The notes: generated by a model not told the origin, from the letters alone. A stretch of 64,000 nucleotides of DNA from Antrihabitans auranticaus (GCF_016481275.1 NZ_JAEMNW010000008.1:62001-126000), one strand, 5' to 3'; numbered from the stretch's first letter, positions 1 to 8,996 are shown. Translations and numbers: made by a program.

Positions 1-168
1 CCATGGGTGCTTCTTGCCCTCGACGCGGTTGATCTCTTCGAGGCTGAAGAATCGCCAATCGATCCGCATATCCGTGAGCCGTGCGACCTCGCGTATCCAG
101 ATCGACGACTGGTACGCGAACGGACACATCGGATCGAAGTGGTAGTCGATCACGTCGGGCCTGATCAC
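1..168 (-). CDS. DsbA-family thiol oxidoreductase, C-terminus beyond window
   Basis: Only the first 56 codons are present; the gene runs off the left edge. The N-terminus reads as a thioredoxin-fold beta strand followed by [11 protein letters not shown], i.e. a CPFA active-site motif at the start of the first helix. This arrangement is typical of the DsbA/FrnE/Rv2466c-type family of small-thiol-dependent oxidoreductases. The start is GTG at 168, which overlaps the TGA of the upstream HIT gene (GTGA), so the two are probably translationally coupled. Many relatives have CPWC or CPWA; here the second cysteine is absent, which favours a monothiol mechanism. The substrate cannot be deduced. Confidence 0.7.
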   Translation of the reverse strand, partial: MIRPDVIDYHFDPMCPFAYQSSIWIREVARLTDMRIDWRFFSLEEINRVEGKKHPW

Positions 169-602
169 AGGTGTTCGCTCTCCAAGCGGTCCATGCCTGC
201 CTTGATGGCCGTCGCGGTCGCTTCGGCATCGCCGCCGCGGCGCAGCACGAAGCCCTTCGCGAATCTGAGCTTGTCGCCGGATCGGCGCGGTATGACGTGC
301 AGGTGCACGTGCGGGACCGTCTGGAAGGCGGACTTGCCGTCGTTGATGACGAGATTTGCGCCGTCGGCGTCCAGGTCGGAGCGGCGCATTGCCAGCGCGA
401 GCCCGTGTCCGACGCGGAAAACCTTCGTGCCCATGTCGGCGGGGAGGTCCTCGAGTTCGGTCGCGTGCTTCTTCGGGATGACGAGTGTGTGCCCACGCAT
501 GATCGGGCGAATATCGAGAAATGCAAGGACGTCGTCGTCCTCGTAGATCTTGGTGGCCGGCGCGTCGCCGTCGACGATCTTGCAGAAAATGCAGCTGCCC
601 AT
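165..602 (-). CDS. HIT family protein (nucleotide phosphohydrolase/transferase)
   Basis: A 145-residue protein of the histidine triad family. The triad HVHLH is at residues 98-102, followed by VIPR, as in Hint/Fhit-type hydrolases that cleave nucleoside phosphoramidates or dinucleoside polyphosphates. The N-terminal CIFCKI (Cys4, Cys7) is the zinc-site half seen in bacterial Hint proteins. Length matches the family (about 140). I chose ATG at 602 because it gives the canonical N-terminus directly before CIFC; longer in-frame extensions lie inside the upstream monooxygenase gene. It is the third gene of a tight leftward group (sirtuin, monooxygenase, HIT, DsbA-like). Confidence 0.9.
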   Translation of the reverse strand: MGSCIFCKIVDGDAPATKIYEDDDVLAFLDIRPIMRGHTLVIPKKHATELEDLPADMGTKVFRVGHGLALAMRRSDLDADGANLVINDGKSAFQTVPHVHLHVIPRRSGDKLRFAKGFVLRRGGDAEATATAIKAGMDRLESEHL

Positions 603-606
603 GTGG

Positions 607-1782
607 TCAGTATGACCCTGGGCGAATCTCGCCTGAGTGGGGGTAAAACTCACTGATCGCCGCGTATCGCAGCAACGCTTCCGGCGCATAGCGAACTGCG
701 AGGTCACGCGCCGTTCTACCGAGCGGATTGCCGATCTGTTCGATCCTGTTCAGGCGTCGCGACCGGAGTACCAGCGCACGCGCCGGCTCGCGGCGAGTGT
801 CCTCGTAACGGCGTAGGGCCGCAATGGGGTCGGGCGCGCGATGGAGTGCTTTCGACAGAACGAATGCGTCCTCTATCGCCGAACCCGCCGCGAGGCTCGA
901 ACTCGCGAGCATCGGGTGGGCTGCGTCGCCGATGAGTGTGACCGGTCCGGAACCCCAGCGCTCGAGGAAGGGGCGGTCCTGTGCGGGCACACCACCGATC
1001 AACTCATCGGGCGTATCGGAGATCGCTTCGAGCACTTCGTCCGGCCAGCCGTCGAATGCCGCGAGCACCTCGGCATTTCCGCCGCGCCATTCGCGCGCGT
1101 GCTCGACCGGCATGTTCTGTGTTCCCCACCAATATGCGCTGCCGCCGCCGAGATCGACGATTCCGAACCGTTGGCCCGCACCCCAGTAATGCCGGACGAA
1201 CCCGTCGGCCGAGCGCGCCTCGGGGTACGGGATCGCGGCCAGCCAGCGGACATAGCCGTACTCGGTGATCGGATTGACTCCAGCAAGCTGGGAGCGGACT
1301 GCCGAGCGAAAACCGTCCGCACCGATGAGGATGTCCGCGGTGGCCCGTCGCCCGTCCGTGCAGGTGATGGTCACCTTCGAATCCGCGATGTCGTAGCGGG
1401 CAAGCTCGGCGCCGTAGTGGACCGGGCAGTCACCGGCCGCCTTGCGCAGGACGTTCACGAGCTGGCTGCGTTGAATGCTGGTGGGTGGTCCGTTCACCGA
1501 CAACGCCCGCAGCGGCAAGGCCCGGATCAGTCTGCCGCGCTGCGTGCGCAGTTCGACAATGTCGAGGCGATGGCCGACGGAGATCCCGTCGACGTCGATT
1601 CCGAGCCCTTCGAGGATGCGCCGAGTGCCGCCGAGTACGCCGAGTCCGCTGCCGGAAACTCGGGGCGCAACATCGGCTTCGTAGATTTCGACGTGCGCAC
1701 CCTGGGCGCGTAACGCAATCGCAGCCGTGAGGCCTCCGACACCGGCGCCGACGACGATTGCTGTGAGTCGCTCAGTTCGCAC
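607..1782 (-). CDS. FAD-dependent aromatic monooxygenase-like protein
   Basis: A 391-residue class A flavoprotein monooxygenase-like protein. It has the dinucleotide-binding GAGVGG at residues 12-17 with the following acidic end of beta-2 (YEAD), the DG motif GADGFRS near 154-160, and GDAAHP at 285-290, which contacts the FAD ribityl/pyrophosphate. This set is shared by p-hydroxybenzoate and salicylate hydroxylase relatives that use NAD(P)H and O2. The substrate cannot be assigned. The segment after GDAAHP reads MLASSSLAAG rather than the common MLPYLAQGAG, so the active-site roof differs. Its start overlaps the sirtuin gene by 11 bp and its stop lies 4 bp before the HIT gene. Confidence 0.85.
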   Translation of the reverse strand: MRTERLTAIVVGAGVGGLTAAIALRAQGAHVEIYEADVAPRVSGSGLGVLGGTRRILEGLGIDVDGISVGHRLDIVELRTQRGRLIRALPLRALSVNGPPTSIQRSQLVNVLRKAAGDCPVHYGAELARYDIADSKVTITCTDGRRATADILIGADGFRSAVRSQLAGVNPITEYGYVRWLAAIPYPEARSADGFVRHYWGAGQRFGIVDLGGGSAYWWGTQNMPVEHAREWRGGNAEVLAAFDGWPDEVLEAISDTPDELIGGVPAQDRPFLERWGSGPVTLIGDAAHPMLASSSLAAGSAIEDAFVLSKALHRAPDPIAALRRYEDTRREPARALVLRSRRLNRIEQIGNPLGRTARDLAVRYAPEALLRYAAISEFYPHSGEIRPGSY

Positions 1783-2521
1783 AGGCAGCCAAGATCGGTA
1801 GTCCTCTCGCGGCGGTTGTACGCCAAATGTGATCGACTTGCTCTGTGAGGTCAGTCACGTCGGGATTGATCTCGATGGTCGGCACCCCGGCTTCGCGCGC
1901 GAGCGATGGAAGGCCCGCCGCTGGGTACACGACGCCGGACGTGCCGACGACCACGACGAGATCCGCGTTCGCGATTGCCGCGAGCGCGCGTTCCCACGGT
2001 TCTTCGGGCAACGCTTCGCCGAACCAGACGACTCCGGGCCGGGCCGCGCCGCCACACGAATCGCAACGCGGGGGAGGAGTTCGTTCCGCGGGTTCGTCGG
2101 GCGGATCTATCTGATCGAACGGTTGCCCGCAGCGATCGCACCGCGGTGCGAACAGACTGCCGTGCAGATGTGCGACGACATTGCTGCCGGCGCGTTCATG
2201 CAGGTCGTCGACGTTCTGCGTGACGATGCGGACGTCTGCGCCACGTGACCAGTCGGCGAGAGCTCGGTGCCCGGCGTTGGGCGCCGCTCGTCGCACGAGG
2301 GCGCTGCGCCATTGGTACCAGGCCCACACGAGGTCGGGATCGGCGTTCCACGCCCGCGGTGTGGCGAGTGCTGTGGCGTCGTACTGCTCCCACAGGCCGG
2401 TCTGCGCGTCCCGAAATGTGGGAACGCCACTTTCGGCCGACATCCCCGCGCCCGTGAGTACCACTACGTTGCGTGCATGCCGGGCAAGGTCGGCCACCTC
2501 GGTCGGGGCGTCCAGCGCCAT
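1772..2521 (-). CDS. cobB: Sir2 NAD-dependent protein deacylase
   Basis: A 249-residue sirtuin removing acyl groups from lysines with NAD. Motifs seen: GAGMSAESGVPTFRD (about 24-38), TQNVDDLHERAG (101-112), the catalytic His in HLHGS (about 120) and a four-Cys zinc site (CDRC at 128-131, CDSC at 153-156). Tyr69 and Arg72 in WYQWR form the YxxR pair typical of class III (SIRT5/CobB) enzymes, which suggests desuccinylase/demalonylase activity. ATG at 2521 was preferred over 2539 because the GGGAGGG just inside the longer frame is well placed as its ribosome binding site. First gene of the leftward group. Confidence 0.92.
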   Translation of the reverse strand: MALDAPTEVADLARHARNVVVLTGAGMSAESGVPTFRDAQTGLWEQYDATALATPRAWNADPDLVWAWYQWRSALVRRAAPNAGHRALADWSRGADVRIVTQNVDDLHERAGSNVVAHLHGSLFAPRCDRCGQPFDQIDPPDEPAERTPPPRCDSCGGAARPGVVWFGEALPEEPWERALAAIANADLVVVVGTSGVVYPAAGLPSLAREAGVPTIEINPDVTDLTEQVDHIWRTTAARGLPILAACAN

Positions 2522-2613
2522 GAGACGAATCCCTCCCATGTGCCGTCACCGCTTCCGGTGGATGTCCGATAGGCTCACCGCTGGTTTCTAGAACGCGTGA
2601 GTGTGGCGCTACG

Positions 2614-2637
2614 CTAACTTACTCAAGAGTCAGTTAG
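2614..2637. promoter_or_regulatory. 24-bp palindrome upstream of the transhydrogenase operon
   Basis: CTAACTTACT-CAAG-AGTCAGTTAG is an inverted repeat with one mismatch per arm (9 of 10 pairs). It lies in the 166-bp gap between the divergent sirtuin and pntAA genes, about 50 bp before the pntAA start. The shape and size fit a dimeric repressor such as a TetR or GntR protein; no such regulator is encoded next to it. The regulator is unknown. Confidence 0.5.
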
Positions 2638-2687
2638 CTGGTTCATGTCGAGCGCCGCACCTGTACACACAATAGGAAGTCGGACAG

Positions 2688-3788
2688 TTGGAGACATCGC
2701 AAAACTCCGAAAAGACTCGTGTGGGAGTCGTTCGTGAGACGAACGACGGTGAGCGTAGAGTCGCGCTGGTCCCGAAGATCGTCACGTCCCTGGTTGGTAA
2801 GGGCGTCGATGTGATCGTGGAATCCGGTGCCGGCGTCGGGGCCTTGATCCCGGATGAGTTGTTCGTGGAGGCCGGAGCCACGATCGGTGATCCGTGGTCC
2901 GCCGACGTCATCGTCAAGGTCGCGCCACCCTCGGATTCCGAGATCGCGAAGCTGTCGAACGGTCAGACGCTGATCGGATTCTTGGCACCGCGCAACGCCG
3001 ACAACAAGATCGACGCCTTGAAGAACGCCGGAGTACAGGCGTTCGCCGTCGAGGCGATTCCGCGTATTTCGCGGGCGCAGGTGATGGACGCGTTGTCCTC
3101 GCAAGCCAACGTCGCCGGGTACAAGGCGGTGTTGTTGGCAGCGTCGGAGTCGACGCGGTTTTTCCCGATGTTGACGACGGCCGCGGGGACGGTGAAGCCC
3201 GCGACGGTGCTGATTCTGGGTGTGGGTGTGGCCGGGTTGCAGGCTTTGGCGACGGCGAAACGGTTGGGTGGTCGCCCGACCGGGTACGACGTGCGTCCGG
3301 AGGTGGCCGATCAGGTGAAGTCGGTGGGTGCGCAGTGGCTCGATTTGGGGATCGACGCCGCCGGTGAAGGTGGGTATGCGCGTGAGCTGACCGACGAGGA
3401 AAAAGTGCGCCAGCAGCAGGCGCTCGAGGATGCGATCACGAAGTTCGACGTGGTGATCACGACCGCGTTGGTGCCGGGTCGTCCCGCGCCACGGTTGGTG
3501 ACCGCTGCTGCGGTGCAGGGTATGAAACCGGGTTCGGTGATTGTGGATCTCGCCGGGGAGACCGGTGGCAACTGTGAGCTGACCGAGCCGGGCCGAACCG
3601 TCGTCAAACATGACGTGACGATCTGCTCGCCGCTGAACTTGCCGGCCACGATGCCCGAGCACGCGTCGGAGTTGTATGCGAAGAACATTTCGGCGTTGCT
3701 GGAGTTGATGCTGGTCGAGGGGAAGCTGGTGCCGGACTTCGCCGATCAGGTGCTGGCCGATTCCTGCGTCACACGAGAGGCGAACTGA
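2688..3788 (+). CDS. pntAA: NAD(P) transhydrogenase subunit alpha part 1
   Basis: A 366-residue soluble NAD(H)-binding subunit (dI) of the proton-translocating transhydrogenase, which moves hydride from NADH to NADP using the proton gradient. The N-terminal RETNDGERRVALVP and the central Rossmann segment (VLILGVGVAGLQALATAK) are typical of the alanine dehydrogenase/PntA fold. The start is TTG at 2688 behind AATAGGAAG; GTG at 2721 is an in-frame alternative but would remove the first residues. It overlaps pntAB by one base. The alpha chain is split in two genes, as is usual in actinobacteria. Confidence 0.93.
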   Translation: METSQNSEKTRVGVVRETNDGERRVALVPKIVTSLVGKGVDVIVESGAGVGALIPDELFVEAGATIGDPWSADVIVKVAPPSDSEIAKLSNGQTLIGFLAPRNADNKIDALKNAGVQAFAVEAIPRISRAQVMDALSSQANVAGYKAVLLAASESTRFFPMLTTAAGTVKPATVLILGVGVAGLQALATAKRLGGRPTGYDVRPEVADQVKSVGAQWLDLGIDAAGEGGYARELTDEEKVRQQQALEDAITKFDVVITTALVPGRPAPRLVTAAAVQGMKPGSVIVDLAGETGGNCELTEPGRTVVKHDVTICSPLNLPATMPEHASELYAKNISALLELMLVEGKLVPDFADQVLADSCVTREAN

Positions 3789-4105
3789 TGTATACGGAGT
3801 TGTTGGCGAACATCGCGATCTTGGTGTTGTCGGGGTTCGTGGGTTTCGCGGTGATTTCGAAGGTCCCGAACACGTTGCACACGCCGTTGATGTCGGGCAC
3901 GAACGCGATCCACGGCATCGTGGTGCTGGGTGCGTTGGTGACGTTGGGCCGGGTGCAGGATCCGTCGATCGCGATCCAGATCATCCTGTTCGTCGCGGTC
4001 GTTTTCGGCACGTTGAACGTGATCGGTGGCTTCGTGGTGACCGACCGGATGCTGGGAATGTTCAAGGGCAAAAAGCCTGCTGCGATCGAGAAGGCGGACG
4101 TCTGA
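3788..4105 (+). CDS. pntAB: NAD(P) transhydrogenase subunit alpha part 2
   Basis: A 105-residue membrane protein corresponding to the C-terminal membrane part (dII) of PntA. It has about three hydrophobic spans, starting with LLANIAILVLSGFVGFAVI, and the family segment NTLHTPLMSGTNAIHGIV. It forms the proton channel together with PntB. ATG at 3788 shares its A with the TGA of pntAA, so translation is coupled; pntB starts 3 bp after its stop. Confidence 0.93.
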   Translation: MYTELLANIAILVLSGFVGFAVISKVPNTLHTPLMSGTNAIHGIVVLGALVTLGRVQDPSIAIQIILFVAVVFGTLNVIGGFVVTDRMLGMFKGKKPAAIEKADV

Positions 4106-4108
4106 GCC

Positions 4109-5527
4109 ATGGACAACCTTGTCAATGTTCTCTACATCATCGCGTTCGCGATGTTCATTTATGGCCTCATGGGTTTGACCGGGCCGAAGACCGCGGTACG
4201 GGGTAATCAGATCGCCGCGGTCGGCATGTTCATCGCGGTGGTCGCGACGTTGATCGCGGTCCGCGACACCAGTCAGTGGGTGCTGATCGTGGCCGGTTTG
4301 GTGATCGGTATCGCGTTGGGTGTGCCACCGGCGCGGTTCACGAAGATGACCGCGATGCCGCAGTTGGTGGCCGCGTTCAACGGTGTCGGTGGTGGCACGG
4401 TCGCGTTGATCGCGTGGGCGGAATTCCTCGATACCGACGGTTTCTCCGCGTTCAATCACGGTGAATCCCCGACGGTGCACATCATCGTGGGCTCGTTGTT
4501 CGCCGCGATCATCGGCTCGATCTCGTTCTGGGGATCGGTGATCGCGTTCGCCAAGTTGCAGGAGCTCCTGTCGGGTGCCCCGATCACGCTGGGCCGGGCC
4601 CAGCAACCGGTGAACTTGTTGCTGCTGATCGGTGCGGTCGCGGCGGCGGTCGTGATCGGTCTCGGTGCCGGGGACAGTGGTGTGTCGCAGTGGTGGATGG
4701 TCGGGTTGCTGGTCGCCGCCGGGGTGCTCGGGTTGATGGTGGTGTTGCCGATCGGTGGCGCGGACATGCCGGTCGTCATCTCCTTGTTGAACGCGCTCAC
4801 CGGGCTCAGTGCCGCAGCCGCCGGTCTCGCCCTCAATAACACGGCGATGATCGTGGCGGGCATGATCGTCGGCGCATCCGGCACGATCCTGACCAACCTG
4901 ATGGCAAAAGCGATGAACCGATCCATTCCGGCGATCGTGGCCGGCGGGTTCGGTGGTGGGGGTGTCGCTGCGGCGGCGGGTGATGGCGAAGCGAAGACGG
5001 CGAAGGCGACCTCGGCGGCGGATGCGGCGATCCAGATGGCGTACGCCAATCAGGTGATCGTGGTCCCCGGGTACGGGATGGCGGTGGCTCAGGCGCAGCA
5101 TGCGGTGAAGGAGATGGCCGCGTTGTTGGAGGCCAAGGGTGTGGAAGTGAAGTACGCGATCCACCCGGTGGCGGGTCGGATGCCCGGGCACATGAACGTG
5201 TTGCTGGCCGAGGCTGAGGTGTCCTATGACGCGATGAAGGAAATGGACGACATCAACGGGGAGTTCTCCCGTACCGATGTGGCGTTGGTGATCGGTGCCA
5301 ACGACGTCACGAATCCGGCTGCTCGTGATGATGCCGGGTCGCCGATCTATGGGATGCCGGTGCTGAACGTGGATCAGGCCAAGAGTGTGATCGTGTTGAA
5401 GCGGTCGATGAACAGTGGGTTCGCGGGTATCGACAACCCGTTGTTCTACGCCGACACCACGAGCATGTTGTTCGGCGATGCGAAGAAATCCGTCGGAGCG
5501 GTCACCGAAGAACTCAAAGCACTGTAG
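4109..5527 (+). CDS. pntB: NAD(P) transhydrogenase subunit beta
   Basis: A 472-residue subunit. The N-terminal half (about 1-285) has eight or nine hydrophobic spans forming the membrane domain. The C-terminal part (about 300-472) is the NADP-binding domain dIII, with VVPGYGMAVAQAQ, VKYAIHPVAGRMPGHMNVLL and the GANDV loop seen in this family. The product supplies NADPH for biosynthesis or redox defence at the cytoplasmic face of the membrane. Third and last gene of the pnt operon; a hairpin follows at 5579. Confidence 0.95.
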   Translation: MDNLVNVLYIIAFAMFIYGLMGLTGPKTAVRGNQIAAVGMFIAVVATLIAVRDTSQWVLIVAGLVIGIALGVPPARFTKMTAMPQLVAAFNGVGGGTVALIAWAEFLDTDGFSAFNHGESPTVHIIVGSLFAAIIGSISFWGSVIAFAKLQELLSGAPITLGRAQQPVNLLLLIGAVAAAVVIGLGAGDSGVSQWWMVGLLVAAGVLGLMVVLPIGGADMPVVISLLNALTGLSAAAAGLALNNTAMIVAGMIVGASGTILTNLMAKAMNRSIPAIVAGGFGGGGVAAAAGDGEAKTAKATSAADAAIQMAYANQVIVVPGYGMAVAQAQHAVKEMAALLEAKGVEVKYAIHPVAGRMPGHMNVLLAEAEVSYDAMKEMDDINGEFSRTDVALVIGANDVTNPAARDDAGSPIYGMPVLNVDQAKSVIVLKRSMNSGFAGIDNPLFYADTTSMLFGDAKKSVGAVTEELKAL

Positions 5528-5569
5528 TTCAGCACGCTCTGTTTCTCAGAGCTGTTCTGCAGAGCTCAG

Positions 5570-6772
5570 TCAGTCCGTCGAGCGCGCAGCCCTTTCGGGT
5601 TGCGCGCTCGATGTCGTTTCGACGACGTTTGCCGCCACAGCGGCGAACAACACGCCTGCGAGCGGAACGAGCATCGCCGTTGTCAGGGGCATCACCTTCG
5701 TCAGCGCGCCTATCAGGGACGGGCCTGCGAGAAACGCCAGATAGCCCATGCTGAATACCCGGGACATATTGACGCCCGCCGATTGTGCGTTCAGGTTTCC
5801 CGCAGCGGTGAATATCTGCGGTACTGCGCCGGACAACCCAAGGCCGAACAGTCCCCAGCCGAACAGTGTCAACGCGACCCAGTCCGACGTCACGACGAAG
5901 AGCATGCCGACACCGGCGATCAGCGTTCCGTAGCGCACGATCGCGACCGGGCCGAGTGCTCCGGCGACGCGATCCGCACCGAATCGACCCAGCGTCATCA
6001 TTGTCGAGAACGCGCCGAACGCCAGGGCCGCGGTCGCATCCGACGCGTCCAGGTGTTCTTTGACCTGCAGTGCACTCCAGTCGTTCGCCACGCCCTCGCA
6101 CAAGAGCACCGCGAACGCCACTCCACCCAGCGCCCACACACGTGCGGGCGTGCGGCCACCTTTCGCGACCGCACCTTTCTCTTGTGCGTGGACCGGACGA
6201 ACGTGCGGCAGCAGCCGCGGGGTGAACACAGCGGTCAGTGCAAGGCTCAGGACAGCTGCCAGCCCCAGCGACACGCGGATGTCCCAGCCGGCGTGCAGCG
6301 TTGCTGCGCCGAGCAGGGCCCCCGCAACACCGCCGCAGGAGAAGAAAGCGTGGAAGGCCGACATGATCGGACGTTCGTAGGCACGTTCGACGTATACCGC
6401 TTGGGCGTTCATCGATACGTCGAGCCCGCCGTTGCCGAACCCGAGGACGAACAACGCGATCCCGAGTTGCGCCGGACTGCCTGCGAGTCCCGGACCGATC
6501 AGGCTCGCTGAGACGATCACAGCGCCGAGACCGACCATGATGCGACTACCGTACCGGTCAGCGAGCGGCCCGGCCAGCTGCATCCCGACCACCGCACCGG
6601 CTGCGAGCAACAAGATCGGCAGACCGAGCGCCGATTTGGAGACGCCGGTCCGGTCGGTGATCGCAGGAATGTGGACGACCCACATGGCCAGCAGGAAGCC
6701 GTTGATTCCGAAGATCCCGAAGACGCCGACTCGCGCGGCACGGAGGTCGGGTGCGACGGCAGGGAAGGGCAC
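5570..6772 (-). CDS. MFS transporter at the end of the bkd operon
   Basis: A 400-residue major facilitator with about 12 hydrophobic helices. The loop PLADRYGSR (about 66-74) is the A-like motif between helices 2 and 3; the segment FVLGFGNGGLDVSMNAQAV resembles the YbjJ/FucP-like branch. GTG start at 6772 behind GGAAAG. It lies only 18 bp after the E2 gene on the same strand, so it is likely cotranscribed with the branched-chain 2-oxoacid dehydrogenase. Export or import of a branched-chain acid is an inference from this context; the family alone does not fix the substrate. Confidence 0.82.
   Translation of the reverse strand: MPFPAVAPDLRAARVGVFGIFGINGFLLAMWVVHIPAITDRTGVSKSALGLPILLLAAGAVVGMQLAGPLADRYGSRIMVGLGAVIVSASLIGPGLAGSPAQLGIALFVLGFGNGGLDVSMNAQAVYVERAYERPIMSAFHAFFSCGGVAGALLGAATLHAGWDIRVSLGLAAVLSLALTAVFTPRLLPHVRPVHAQEKGAVAKGGRTPARVWALGGVAFAVLLCEGVANDWSALQVKEHLDASDATAALAFGAFSTMMTLGRFGADRVAGALGPVAIVRYGTLIAGVGMLFVVTSDWVALTLFGWGLFGLGLSGAVPQIFTAAGNLNAQSAGVNMSRVFSMGYLAFLAGPSLIGALTKVMPLTTAMLVPLAGVLFAAVAANVVETTSSAQPERAARSTD
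5579..5610. terminator. Hairpin between pntB and the convergent MFS gene
   Basis: CGAGCGCGCAGCC-CTTTCG-GGTTGCGCGCTCG forms a 13-bp stem with one mismatch and a 6-nt loop. It lies 52 bp after the pntB stop and inside the last codons of the leftward MFS gene (stop at 5570). It therefore more likely ends pnt transcription than that of the MFS gene. No long T-run follows, as is common in actinobacteria. Confidence 0.5.
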
Positions 6773-6790
6773 GCTTTCCGAATCTACCTG

Positions 6791-8014
6791 TTAGATCCGG
6801 GCGAGCAGGGTGAGTGGATCGTGCAGCGTCGCGGCGATGGCTGCGAGGAACTTGGATCCCTGTTCGCCGTCGACGAGGCGGTGATCGAACGACAAGCCCA
6901 GGGTTGTCACCCACCGGACCGCTACCTCGTCGTCGACCACCCACGGTCGTTTGCCGATCGAACCGAGGCACAGAATTCCGGCTTCACCAGGGTTGATGAT
7001 CGGCGTACCGGTGTCGACGCCGAAGACCCCGATGTTGGTGATCGAAAAGGTGCCGCCGCGGAGCTCACCCGGTGTCGCATCGCCTGCACGAGTCTTCTCG
7101 GCGAGCCGACTCAGCGACTCGCACAGCTCTCGCAGGCCGAGGTCCTGTGCGTCCTTGATGCTCGGCACCATCAAACCCCGCGGCGTCGCGACTGCGATAC
7201 CGAGGTTCACGTAGTGCTTGGTCACGATCTCGTGGTTGTCGTCGTCCCAGCTCGAGTTCAAGGTCGGATGCTGAGCCAAAGTCAGCGTCACGACTTTCGA
7301 CACGAAAGCGAGCGGGGTCAGCTTGACGTTCTGGAACTGCGGGGTTGTCCGCAGGTGCTCGAGCAGTTCGACAGTCGCCGTGACGTCGACCGTGACGAAC
7401 TCGGTGACGTGGGGGATGGTTCGGACGCTGGTGACCATCGCTTCGGCGGTGTGCTTACGGACACCCGCTATCTTCGTGCGCGTCTCGCGTTCGCCGATGG
7501 CGACAGACACAGGTGACGCGCGATGGGCGCGGACGTCGTCGACCGTTATCGCCCGACCCGCCGGCGAGACGACGGCGAGGTCGACGTCCAGTTCGCGTGC
7601 GAGCTGCCGCGCCGATGGTTTCGCGTCGGGCCTGCCGGGTGTTGTGGCAGTGCTGCTGTCGGTGGCCATGTGCGCCTCGGGGACTGCTTCGTGCAGTACG
7701 CGCTTGCGGCGGCGACTTTCCGGCGCTGCAGACGGTCCGTAGCCGACGAGGACGTCCTGGCGCACGACGGCGTCGGTTGTCACACGAATGATCGGAGTCC
7801 CAACCGGGACAGTGTCACCGGCAGACACCAGCAGTTCCGCGACAATGCCCGCGAAGGGAGAAGGCAACTCCACCAACGCTTTCGCGGTTTCCACCTCCGC
7901 GATCGTCTGGTTCAGCTCGATGTGATCGCCGGGCGCGACCGACCACGAAACGAGGTCTGCCTCGGTCAGTCCTTCCCCGAGATCCGGCAGCCGGAATTCT
8001 TGGTCCTGCGCCAC
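6791..8014 (-). CDS. bkdC: Branched-chain 2-oxoacid dehydrogenase E2 (dihydrolipoyl acyltransferase)
   Basis: A 407-residue acyltransferase core of the branched-chain 2-oxoacid dehydrogenase complex. It has an N-terminal lipoyl domain with the lipoylated lysine in VETAKAL (Lys45), a peripheral subunit-binding domain at about 140-175 (ARQLARELDVDLAVVSPAGR), and a C-terminal catalytic domain ending in SFDHRLVDGEQGSKF, with catalytic His378. The start is GTG at 8014 behind GGAGGTCC; the frame is open further upstream but only inside the E1 beta gene. It transfers the acyl group from the E1 thiamine adduct to CoA. Third gene of the operon. Confidence 0.94.
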   Translation of the reverse strand: MAQDQEFRLPDLGEGLTEADLVSWSVAPGDHIELNQTIAEVETAKALVELPSPFAGIVAELLVSAGDTVPVGTPIIRVTTDAVVRQDVLVGYGPSAAPESRRRKRVLHEAVPEAHMATDSSTATTPGRPDAKPSARQLARELDVDLAVVSPAGRAITVDDVRAHRASPVSVAIGERETRTKIAGVRKHTAEAMVTSVRTIPHVTEFVTVDVTATVELLEHLRTTPQFQNVKLTPLAFVSKVVTLTLAQHPTLNSSWDDDNHEIVTKHYVNLGIAVATPRGLMVPSIKDAQDLGLRELCESLSRLAEKTRAGDATPGELRGGTFSITNIGVFGVDTGTPIINPGEAGILCLGSIGKRPWVVDDEVAVRWVTTLGLSFDHRLVDGEQGSKFLAAIAATLHDPLTLLARI

Positions 8015-8024
8015 TGCGGACCTC

Positions 8025-8996
8025 CTATGCGGCGAGTGAGCGGTCGACCGCGTCGAGCAACTTGTCGGGATCTGGCAGGTAGTGCGCTTCCAGTTTCGCT
8101 GGCGGGTAGGGGATATGGAAGCCGCCCACGCGAAGAACCGGTGCCTCCAGTTGGTAGAAGCAACGCTCGCTGATCCGTGCGGCGATCTCCGCGCCAATGC
8201 CGAGGAACGTTGCTGCTTCGTGTGCGACGACGAGCCTGCCTGTCTTGCGGACGGACTCCTCGATCGTGTCGAAATCGATGGGTGAGAGCGAACGCAGGTC
8301 GATCACTTCGATCGAACGACCCTCTTCGGCAGCGATTTTCGCTGCCGTCACCGCCGTTGCGACCGTGCCGCCGTAGGTCACGACCGTAACGTCGGTGCCT
8401 TCGGTGACAACGCGAGCCTTGTGCAGCGGGAGGTCGGGCAGGGCGTCGAGATCGACTTCCGCCTTGTCCCAGTAGCGCCTCTTCGGCTCGAAGAAGACGA
8501 CGGGGTCGTCCAGCGAAATAGCTTGCTGGATCATCGTGTACGCGTCTACGGGGTTGCTCGGCGACACGACGCGGAGTCCTGCGGTGTGCGCGAAGTAAGC
8601 CTCGGGTGACTCGGAGTGATGTTCCACCGCGCCGATGCCGCCGCCGAACGGAATGCGAATCGTGATGGGCGCCTTGACTCGGCCCTCGGTGCGATAGTGA
8701 ATCTTCGCGACCTGGGAGACGATCTGGTCGAAAGCCGGATAAACGAAGCCGTCGAACTGGATCTCGCAGACCGGCCGGAGGCCACGCAACGCCATGCCGA
8801 AAGCTGTTCCGATGATGCCGGATTCGGCGAGCGGTGTGTCGATGACGCGGTTGTTCCCGAAATCCTTCTGCAGGGTGTCGGTTACGCGGAATACGCCACC
8901 GAGCTTGCCGACGTCCTCGCCCATGATGACGACCTTCGGATCGTCCTCCAAAGCGCGGCGCAGGCCTGCGTTGATGGCAGCGGCCAGGGTGATCAT
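8025..8996 (-). CDS. bkdB: Branched-chain 2-oxoacid dehydrogenase E1 subunit beta
   Basis: A 323-residue transketolase-like beta subunit. Recognisable segments are GEDVGKLGGVFRVTDTLQ near the N-terminus, the activator-site helix PLAESGIIGTAFGMAL, and FGGGIGAVEHHSESPEAYF, all characteristic of 2-oxoisovalerate dehydrogenase beta chains. With the alpha subunit it decarboxylates 2-oxoisovalerate, 2-oxoisocaproate and 2-oxo-3-methylvalerate using thiamine diphosphate. ATG at 8996 overlaps the alpha-subunit stop (ATGA); the E2 gene starts 10 bp downstream. Confidence 0.95.
   Translation of the reverse strand: MITLAAAINAGLRRALEDDPKVVIMGEDVGKLGGVFRVTDTLQKDFGNNRVIDTPLAESGIIGTAFGMALRGLRPVCEIQFDGFVYPAFDQIVSQVAKIHYRTEGRVKAPITIRIPFGGGIGAVEHHSESPEAYFAHTAGLRVVSPSNPVDAYTMIQQAISLDDPVVFFEPKRRYWDKAEVDLDALPDLPLHKARVVTEGTDVTVVTYGGTVATAVTAAKIAAEEGRSIEVIDLRSLSPIDFDTIEESVRKTGRLVVAHEAATFLGIGAEIAARISERCFYQLEAPVLRVGGFHIPYPPAKLEAHYLPDPDKLLDAVDRSLAA

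Noticed and set aside
3746-5191. Leftward open frame of about 481 codons, His/Arg/Asp-rich
   Set aside because: It lies fully antisense to pntAB/pntB, has composition typical of GC-rich shadow frames and no family similarity.
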